Below the pieces are notes generated by a model. It was not told the origin of the DNA. It searched no databases and worked only from the letters and a program-made list of their open reading frames with translations. Below are positions 56,346 to 64,000 of a stretch of DNA of 64,000 bases, piece by piece; the stretch's first letter is position 1, and each line of letters begins with the position of its first letter. The position numbers were made by a program, and so were the translations under genes. Source of the stretch: Thunnus maccoyii (Eukaryota; Chordata; Actinopteri; Scombriformes; Scombridae); assembly GCF_910596095.1 (NCBI RefSeq), contig NC_056548.1:4675151-4739150 (forward strand), written 5' to 3'.

Positions 56346-56539
56346 TGATAATATTCCAGATCCTAAAAATGATGCTTTAGTGGCACCAAAAATAAATAAA
56401 TAAATGCTTATTGGTCCTTTTGGCATCTTTGTGTGAATCCAAGTATGATTAAAGAGGTAAAAATTTTACTGTACGTCAGAGGAAATATGAAGTAAAATGC
56501 TTTCAGGATTACAGATGTCTCCAGTCTTCAGTTTTGGAA

Positions 56540-57050
56540 GAACTATGAGTACTTTTACTTCAGTAAAAGTAAAGATACCATAGTATAAAAATACTGCATT
56601 ACAAGTAAAAGTCCTTGATTCAAAAGGTAAGTAATGAACTAACATTGTACAAAAGTAAACATTCTCATTATGCCAAGTGGTCCCATTCGGAGTGTTTTAT
56701 TAACCATACATGCATATATTATTATCATTATTATAGATGTACTGTTACAGTTTATAAAGTAGTTAAAATTAGCTCCACCTTGACAACATTAAAATGCTTC
56801 TTATATGTTAATGCAATATGTACACTGCATTATACTTTATAAACTGATTATTTATTTTCCATAAAAAAATCTTCATTTGAAAAGTAACCAGTAATTATAG
56901 TTACAAAATAAATGTAGTGGAGTAAAAAGTGTAACATTTCTCTCTGAAATGCAATAAACTATAAGAATAAAATGTAAATATTCAAGTAAAGTACTTAATT
57001 GTACATTGCAGTACAGTACAATACAAAATAAATAAACCGCCACTGCCAAT
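56540..57050 (-). mobile_element. Dispersed teleost element, copy 2
   Basis: The sequence from agtacttttacttcag through taaaaatactgcattacaag and aagtacttaattgtacattg repeats the layout of 55420-56345 in the same orientation, but is shorter and has a damaged end. Confidence 0.5.
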
Positions 57051-57866
57051 CTTCAAAAACATTGTATAGGTTCATTATTTTACGATCAACAATTTTTATT
57101 TTGAAAGTACAAACACACACAAAACAGTATGGTTTCATATTTAAAAACACAACAGCACAGGGGTTTCTACATTTTTCTTGCTCATAACCTTGTTTTTAGA
57201 TGTCAAAAATCTCATCACACACTCAAAAAATTGTGTGAGTTCAAATGTAACAGGAGGCCCGGTTGGAATATATAGAAATGATGTATTTCATAAATAAAGT
57301 GTATCGATGTTATAATAAATAGGCCTATCTAGGGGGTTTCAGTGAGCACCTGAACGCAGCATTTTAAAGGGACAGATGACTCAGAGGGGAAGAGGAAGGA
57401 CGTGACCGGAAAAACGGGGAAGGCGAATACCAAATAAGGAAACTCCTCTTTCACGTTTTTCCGTCTCTTCCTACTGAAGCTGTCACAAGGTTTGTGCTGG
57501 ACTGGATCAGGCGGACAGACTCTCGCGAGATTTTGAGTGTAAGCTCGAGAGTTTTTCCCTCCTGTCACAACAACTACACTTTTGCTTCTTCTTTCTTGTT
57601 CCTCTTCTGAACATAAAGTAAACAACATTCTTGCGTTTTTTCGTCGTCTGACCTACATTTTCTGGTGTTTTTGTAACACACATGCATGACTATCAAAATC
57701 ACTCTGAGCTCTTAAGTTTCAGGTCTGTGATAAAAGATTTAAAAAAAAAACAGTTACTATAAAATCCAGTCAGTAGACCTTAACATTCATACATGTAGAG
57801 GAAGTTATTAGGGGATGTTTGAGGGGTTTTTGGGTTGTGAGTTGTTGTTTTTTAAGTAATTCATTT
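57051..57866. other. Stretch with orphan promoter-like island
   Basis: AT-rich at both ends. The middle (57370-57620) is more GC-rich and carries promoter-like motifs annotated separately. A 99-codon minus-strand frame (57329-57628) spans these motifs but has no domain, so I do not call it. Confidence 0.4.
57409..57530. promoter_or_regulatory. Orphan promoter-like island, TCTCGCGAGA
   Basis: An exact tctcgcgaga palindrome lies at 57521-57530, a known core element of ubiquitous vertebrate promoters (bound by ZBTB33/Kaiso-type factors). An ETS-like accggaaa lies about 110 bp away (57409-57416). No gene start can be tied to it. It might be a distal first exon of the SERTAD-like gene to the left, or a non-coding RNA promoter. 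Confidence 0.35.
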
Positions 57867-58173
57867 TAGAGCTGCAACGATCAGTTGATTTATTATTTTA
57901 GTCATTTTTTAAGCCAAAATACCAAAAGTTTGCTGTTTCCAACCTTTAAAATATGATAATTTCATACTTTTCTTACTCATATATGATTGTAAACTGAATA
58001 TTTTTGGATTTTAAACTGTTAGTCAGACAAAACATCTGAAGATGCCACCTTTGACTCTTTGAAACTGTAATGTTTCACTTTTTTCTGCCAATTCATAAAC
58101 CAAACGATTAATTAACTGATTCAAGAAATAATCTGTATATTAATCAATAATGAAAACAATAATTGCAGCCCTA
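57867..58173 (+). mobile_element. hAT-type MITE with perfect 8-bp duplication
   Basis: The ends tagagctgcaacgatc and aataattgcagcccta are inverted repeats. The octamer attcattt occurs at 57859-57866 and again at 58174-58181, a perfect target duplication. The inside is AT-rich and different from the 2105-2414 family, so this is a sister family. Confidence 0.88.
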
Positions 58174-58181
58174 ATTCATTT

Positions 58182-59523
58182 AATTAATCTCTGCTGGACA
58201 ATCACAGAATTCAACTAGCTATGGGATCCGTTTTGTCATTATTTCCAACTGAAATGTTTTAGTTAAATTTGCAAGAAATAGTCGTCATGAGTTTATGAAG
58301 AGAACCTGAAGGCAGCATGAGCCCACTGGCGGTGGTACAGTCAACAGACAACACATGCATTGTAAGTAAGGTATGTTATTTATTACACTGATGGGCAGAA
58401 TAATTGCTTCCAGGCATGTCAGTAAAGAAAATTAAGACATCACGTGTACATCTAATATATCTCTGAAACAACGCGTCACACTTACTGTTCGTTCTCTGTT
58501 GCTGCTTTTTAAGACACTACAGTGTCTTTCTCTCTCTGATGACTCGCTTTCCTCAGGCTGCTTTTTTGCTGAGTCACTGAGGCCATTAATCTTTAACTAT
58601 GGAGAAACCAAGACTCGGCAGCAGGCCAACACGCACAGTAAACTAGAATATTACACCTTTTCATAGTTTCTGACAAGACGTGGGTTGTATTTAACTGTTT
58701 CATTAATAGGAATATGAAAAGATATTAGTTCAGTAGACTTCAAAAGTAGCATTCATTATTAATAGATGTACGAATACATAACCAGGCCTGAGATTTTGTG
58801 TGGTTCTACTGTGAAGAGGTTAGATTCATGCATGTTCTCAGCTGCACACAGACAATAGTCCCATTCTGTTGAATTCATTTTAACACTCACTGCATATCTA
58901 ATGCACAATCTCACGGTCCAACGTCATCATGTGAGAGCACGTGAGGACAAAGGTCCTTCTGCAGCCGAGTCACTTCTAATTCTCTTTCGGTATTTTCATG
59001 TCATTATTGCGAAAGAAAAATTTTACACAAAAAACACAGAAACGCACTCAACAGCTACAGTAGCGGAGCTCTTGAGCAAGGCAGTAAACTGCTTCAGGAC
59101 TCACCACATTGATCAGGAGGAATAATTCTGCAAGCTTTGTTCAGTTTTTCATGCGCCACAACAGGCCCTGGTGAGCGTGTTGCACCTCTAATTTTTGAGT
59201 AGTCAAGTAAAAATATCACAAATATCACAAACCAGCCACACAGGGCTTTACAGTCTGTACAGCAATACGACATCTTCTGTACTTAGACCCTTGATTTGAA
59301 AAGGAAAAACTCCACAAAAGAAACCCTGTAATGGGGGGAAAAATAGAAGAAACCTGAGGAAGAGCAACAGAGGAGGGATCCCTCTTCTAGTACACACAGA
59401 CATGCAATAGATGTGTGTACAGAATAGAGCAAGATGGCAAAACACAGCATGAAGAAACAGAAAGTTACCAACTGAACTGTATCTGTAACACCTGAAAATT
59501 GTCAATGAATACTTGTGTCTTAT
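58182..59523. other. Intergenic stretch
   Basis: No gene, RNA or repeat family is recognised here. Short open frames at 58901-59125 and 59248-59505 show no family features. Confidence 0.4.
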
Positions 59524-59528
59524 ACATT

Positions 59529-59803
59529 TACAGTTTTTGTTGACATTGTCAGAAAGGTGATAATTCTATGTTATGTTTGCTATTGTGGTCATTTACTGGA
59601 GTGCGTTATACTGAAAAGTGTTCCTTCCCTCCATGGGGTGAACAAAATAATGGGAAGTTGAATTATCACCTTTCTGACAATGTCAACAAAAACTAAAAAT
59701 GTACGAGCTTCATACAGGTGGAGTTTATGGCGGAGCTGTTGTGTTGGATTGCGTTAGATTGTGCACGTGTTCCTAATAAAGTGCTCAGTGAGTGTTTTTT
59801 TTT
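59529..59803. repeat. Dispersed repeat with inverted arms
   Basis: Arm gtttttgttgacattgtcag (59532 onward) is the complement of the stretch near 59670-59695, with about 35-40 bp pairing across a loop of about 95 bp. The right part, to about 59803, matches 43285-43430. It is non-coding. Confidence 0.6.
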
Positions 59804-60001
59804 AACTTTATTGGTTGTTGATCCGACATACTTGTATATAAACCTGCTGCTGTAAACACTCGTACCAGTCACAAATAAATAAACAATTTACTCCTGTTTG
59901 AGTTTGAGTAGTACACTAACTTACTGTTTCAGGAAATTAACTTTTAAAAAGGCTGAATGTCCCATTTAGTAATCAGCTATTTAAGGAAATGATTTTGCCT
60001 C

Positions 60002-60002
<1 letters not shown>

Positions 60003-60042
<40 letters not shown>
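60003..60042. repeat. Poly(A) run of 40
   Basis: Forty consecutive A on the plus strand. No retroposed gene body is recognisable to its left, so it is probably a simple-sequence expansion. The exact length in the sequence may be unreliable. Confidence 0.9.
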
Positions 60043-60044
<2 letters not shown>

Positions 60045-60336
60045 AACCAATATTTGTGACACATTTCAAAAGATTGAAGTTGTCAGTAGGAACCGGTGGG
60101 CTTTGAACTGAGTGCCGCAGACTGGTTAGGCAAGTCAAAAAGTACCGAGAGACAGAAATTAGTTGCTGGTTTTGGTCTCTTCATAACATAAATATAGAAT
60201 ATTACCAGTTTTACCCTTTAAGCTCAACACAGATAAGCAGTAAGAAAATGTTAACAATGAAAATACTTTCCAGAAAAGGAAAATTGTGTTCTAAAATAAG
60301 TGATAAAACCACATGACACAATCAATAGTCGCACCT

Positions 60337-60342
60337 TTTATT
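60337..60342 (-). terminator. cdca4: Probable poly(A) signal of cdca4
   Basis: The plus strand tttatt is aataaa on the minus strand. It gives cdca4 a 3' UTR of about 1.7 kb that ends before the poly(A) run and dispersed repeats to the left. Confidence 0.4.
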
Positions 60343-62054
60343 ATAAAAAATATTTACAAAGATGCTACAATGTTTTTTTTCCTTAATATAAAAAAATGCA
60401 TACATTTTACAACGGTAATTAGTCTTTGAAGTTCTAGCTCCCATTCAGACCAGAGTGACATCCTTCAGGAGTGTTGTGGTAAGGTATTAAGCGTGTCGTA
60501 ATACTGTATTTTTGTCAATACATTTTGTTTGCCTGAGTTAATCTCTTCATCACGATGATAAGGAACAATTTTGAAAAATGCATTTGATTTTTCCACATCT
60601 TTAGGAGAAAAGGCAACTGTTTGCATAAAAGGAATTAAAGGACATTTGAGTCGTATACAATCATTTTGAAACACGTATGACAGAGCTGCATAGTGATTTG
60701 AATAGTAACCCGGTTATTATTATTATTATTACTAATAATAAAAAAAAAAATGTGAGGAATAAATAGGTACTGCATTCAAACCGGAGGGAAAAAAATTTAG
60801 ATAAATATAATTTCATTGGGCCTCATGGTTGATTTTGTAGTCAATATGGCATGTCTGTACCTAGATATAATAAATACAATAAATAAAACAACAATAAATT
60901 AGATGGGTTAACACAGAAAATTCTTCATTTGTAGTTATAACAAATGAGAGAAAGAAATATGGCTTCTTGATGCAGTTATCACCCCGGGGTTTCTCCAAAT
61001 GCTTCAGGAAAAGCTGTTATTAGGATCTGTATGTAAAAGCAGGGCAGGAAACTTGCTTTAATTTGTCCGCTGGCCACTGTAAACCCACCAGAAACGGAAC
61101 AAATCTTGACCAGCGCTCGGTTGGGTGTCTGGCAGTAATTCTCCTTCCCTGCATAAAGCTTTTTGAGAAAAAAATGAAAAGAACAGCGCCTATAAAGTGT
61201 GACGATGCCAGTCCCGACACCTGTTACAGTCGACTTTGTTATACCAAACCATGGGAAGACACTGTCTCGAGTCTGGCTACATTAAAATCTTAAAAACCGC
61301 TTGGGAGGGAAAAAAAAATAATAGTAATATCAAATGATACTTGCAAAATCCCCAAGCTGTATAATGCAAAAAATATATTTCTATATACACATACGTACAT
61401 ATACATATATTCCATTCATAATTGCTCAAATCTTTAGGAAAATATGCATTGATTCATAGATTTGGATTTACAATTTGTTCTGATGCATGTAGTGTGATGA
61501 TTTTTTTTTCTTTTTCTGAAGTCCATGTAACAATAAATAGAAATGGACAAAAATGGCAGAGAATACGACCAGAAGGAGCTAGTATGACAGAATGTATGAC
61601 AGACGTAAACATGGAAAGTACGTAAATAAAAATGCATCATGGTATAGGTAATTATCCTTGCCTTCTCACAGATATCGTTGAGTTTTGGATTTCATCAACA
61701 AAGTAGGAAACTAATGGCTTCGTCCACAGACCTCGGCGGCTTGTGGATCGTAACAGTTCACCCTCTCGCTACTTTTACCTGCCAATTACTTTTTTTTTTT
61801 TTTTTTTGAAATACAAGATTAAAGTGTCCCAACAGCAGCTGCCTGTTCGGCTAAACTGGCTGTTAGAGCAGACTAACTACAACTCAGCCAATCCTAAAAA
61901 TGAATTTGGCTCGCTGTTAATTTCCCACCTTGTCCCAAAACCTTCAACAATCTCCGTGTATAACAATACCACATTCAGAACACGCACATGTGTATTGTGC
62001 ATAGTCTGGTAAGAGTCTGTGGGATCAGTACGGGCCAGAGGAATGTTCTGAGTT
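60343..62054 (-). other. cdca4: Probable 3' UTR of cdca4
   Basis: AT-rich non-coding sequence free of the dispersed repeats that crowd both sides, which fits an exonic 3' UTR. It includes an (AT)/(AC) tract near 61375-61410 and a T18 run near 61791-61808. No other gene is seen in it. Confidence 0.4.
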
Positions 62055-62975
62055 TCAGGATCCCACTATGATCTCCATGATGTGGTCCAGTTCGTTCAGG
62101 TCTGACCTACAGCTCGAGCTGGAGCTCAGGGCCGTGGGCCCGTGAGAGGAGAGGCTCTCCAGCAGATCGTAAGGCCCCATCTTCGGAGCGCTCTGCATGC
62201 CTGTCAGCACCGTATCGAGGTCATAGTAAGATGGGTCCACGTCTGAAAACAGCTCCTCGAGCGCGGGGTCAGGGGGCGGCGTCGGGTGCTTGATCTCAAA
62301 AGTCCCAAAAACCTGCTCCCCCGTCCTGGAGTCTGCGGTCAGATGGTCCCGGTCCCCCTCCTCTCCTTCCGACACACATTCCTCGCTGTCCTCCTCTTCG
62401 TCCTCCTCGCAATCACCGTCTTCTTCTTCCTCCTCCCAGCAGGGTCCCATGCCGAAGGGGCCCGCCAGGTAAGAAGCAGAAGACAGCTGGGGGGAGACGG
62501 GCGACAAAGTGGACATGGTGACCTCTGTCTCCACGTCTCCCTCCATCACCACCTCCTCTGTGTGGTAGCCTTCCTCCAGACCAACCACTGAAAAGGGCTT
62601 GGGGCTCTGCCCCGCCTGAGCTGCTGCGTCCGTCTGTCGGCAGAGCACCTCGGTGGCTACCAGGCGGTCAGCGGGACACTGAGCGGCTGCCAGGGCCTGG
62701 GTCATGATCTGCCAGGTGCCGTCCTGGGTCATCTCCTCCTGGATCTGCCGCACAGTGTTAGCGATGAGCACCGAGCGGCACAGGTTGGGCTCCACCAGCA
62801 TGTGGCAGAGCTGCAGCTTGATCAGCGACATGTCAAGCAGCGACTGCCGCTGCAGGCTGTAAGAGGACGACAGCGTCCGAACCGCCGCAGACGTAGCCGC
62901 CGGGCTCTGGTCGCCACTGGGGACCGGCTCCTCCCCGGAGTCTGAGAACTTGCGTTTGGTGCCCTTCGGGAACAT
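62055..62975 (-). CDS. cdca4: Cell division cycle-associated protein 4 (SERTA family)
   Basis: This is a 306-codon single-exon coding sequence. The start ATG at 62975 follows the acceptor caccacag by 9 nt and gives M-F-P-K-G-T-K-R-K-F, like human CDCA4 (M-F-A-R-G-L-K-R-K). The SERTA domain (about residues 39-86) reads YSLQRQSLLDMSLIKLQLCH, then LVEPNLCRSVLIANTVRQIQ and EEMTQDGTW, nearly identical to human CDCA4 and clearly unlike SERTAD1-3. Later come ELFSDVDPSYYDLDTVLTGM and the C-terminal DLNELDHIMEIIVGS. CDCA4 is a nuclear E2F-responsive regulator of the cell cycle and haematopoietic progenitors. It is longer than human CDCA4 (about 241 aa), mostly because of an acidic stretch around residues 196-224 rich in Glu and Asp. 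Confidence 0.95.
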   Translation of the reverse strand: MFPKGTKRKFSDSGEEPVPSGDQSPAATSAAVRTLSSSYSLQRQSLLDMSLIKLQLCHMLVEPNLCRSVLIANTVRQIQEEMTQDGTWQIMTQALAAAQCPADRLVATEVLCRQTDAAAQAGQSPKPFSVVGLEEGYHTEEVVMEGDVETEVTMSTLSPVSPQLSSASYLAGPFGMGPCWEEEEEDGDCEEDEEEDSEECVSEGEEGDRDHLTADSRTGEQVFGTFEIKHPTPPPDPALEELFSDVDPSYYDLDTVLTGMQSAPKMGPYDLLESLSSHGPTALSSSSSCRSDLNELDHIMEIIVGS

Positions 62976-62984
62976 GTTGTCTCT

Positions 62985-64000
62985 CTGTGGTGACGGTGAG
63001 GAGACAGAAACACAGTCAGACACCCTGCGGCAAAACTTTTCAACAAATGTTTGACACTGACAAACACACAAATTTGTCTACTGTTCTGAATTTCACTAGC
63101 TACGAGCATAATGGAAGTAATAAGTGCCATGTAATTAATAATGTGAATGTTTGATGTAATGAGGCTATGTGGTGTGATATTTGTGTATGAACATGAGGGA
63201 GCTAGGGCTACAAACTGCTGAGTAGCAGCTGTGACTTTATAAATAAACTCTACAGGTTAAACTCTTTGTGGACTACAGTAAACAGTAAATTGTTTGTTGT
63301 AGTTGTTTTTTTCTTAAAGTTTGCTATACCTTTCCTGTTGAGAGGCACAGGCAATAGCATAGCAGCTTGGTCCCGGCTGCAACGCTTCAAGTACTTTTGT
63401 ACGAGCGACAAGCAGCTTTTGTTCAGCACCATTTCTGCCCATTTTAGGCCAGTCTGAAGCAAGACTCCTGCTGGGCGGAACAACCACACTTTTAACAGAC
63501 CACTGAGCCACCGAAAATAGCATGGTTACCAACTAAATGCGAACGCTGCATCAAAGTAAGCACAGACTAGAGAGACCTTTTGTCAGAAAACAAAACAAAA
63601 AAAATTAAAAAAAAAAAAAAAAACAGCACTCAAGTTACATGATCAGTGCACTTATATTCTTTCCCACTGCCACCTGTGATCAAGAAAATATCCTAATCAA
63701 TAAGGTGCTTTTTAAGGGATTAAAAAAAAATATATGAAAAATAACATTTACAATATTCACAATACAATATACCACCATAAACCACTAATATTTACAAGGG
63801 ATATCAGGTTTCCGGGTCTACACACGCCACACTTCAAAACTAGTAGAACAAGATTTTCACTTTCTCTTCACTGGGGAGGGGAAGAAAAGTAGAGTCAACT
63901 TCCTTATTACACCCTGCTTCAAACACACAAATGTCTCACAGGAATAAAAAAAAACACAACACTCCTGTCCCCCGAAAATAAACGGGATGCGAGTAAAAGA
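62985..64000. other. 5' intron of cdca4, to window end
   Basis: The acceptor next to 62985 implies an upstream non-coding exon, which I could not place before the end of the window. Poly(A) runs occur near 63607-63623. Open frames at 63250-63530 overlap antisense and have no family features. Confidence 0.4.

Noticed and set aside
57329..57628. 99-codon minus-strand frame over the promoter-like island
   Set aside because: No family features, and the frame covers regulatory motifs. A chance frame in GC-richer DNA is more likely.
60003..60042. Poly(A) run as the tail of a retroposed gene
   Set aside because: No reading frame, LINE or SINE body precedes it, and no target duplication was found.

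Overview
The window looks like nuclear DNA of a teleost fish, probably a percomorph. It is AT-rich and sparse in genes. It is full of short non-autonomous transposons and microsatellites of the teleost type, and its genes have vertebrate introns. All three recognisable protein genes lie on the minus strand. No bacterial, viral or CRISPR-like content was seen. Statements about human homologues rest on remembered sequences, not on a database search.

Layout. From about 5.94 to 32.3 kb lies one very large gene of the AHNAK/periaxin family, best called ahnak2-like. I could assemble seven coding exons by hand. Exon 1 (31980-32037) carries a near-copy of the human AHNAK2 N-terminus. Exon 2 is only 50 nt (24874-24923), followed by exons 3 (23799-23909) and 4 (21496-21603). 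Two exons share the PDZ domain (21218-21371 and 20790-20950). One giant 13.8-kb exon (6877-20700) follows. All splice phases agree and give a predicted protein of about 4,821 aa. Nearly all of the giant exon codes for degenerate repeats of the K-F-K-M-P-K-F-G type. These include a recent array of 348-bp units and a higher-order array with a 1,356-bp period.

From about 32.6 to 52.3 kb there is no gene I can name. The region holds hAT-type and TTAA-flanked miniature elements, two degraded LINE reverse-transcriptase fragments, a long fold-back element and simple repeats. One TTAA-flanked element family is inserted inside a hAT element at 33.5 kb and inside a LINE at 42.06 kb.

At 52.4-54.4 kb lies a SERTA-domain gene (SERTAD1/3-like), with its coding sequence in one exon and a probable non-coding first exon in a GC-rich promoter. 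At 60.3-63.0 kb lies cdca4, a second SERTA-domain gene, with a probable long 3' UTR. Between them are more dispersed repeats and one orphan promoter-like stretch with a TCTCGCGAGA palindrome at 57.5 kb.

Context. AHNAK2 and CDCA4 are neighbours on human chromosome 14q32. PRX, SERTAD1 and SERTAD3 are neighbours on 19q13. The window therefore preserves an old pairing of a PDZ/AHNAK-type scaffold gene with tandem SERTA cell-cycle co-regulators. The products are not known to act in one pathway: the first is a membrane/cytoskeletal scaffold type, the others are nuclear E2F/CDK-linked regulators. I found no new multi-gene system. The most interesting signals are the splicing architecture of the AHNAK2-like gene, its hierarchical repeats, and the dated transposon nesting.
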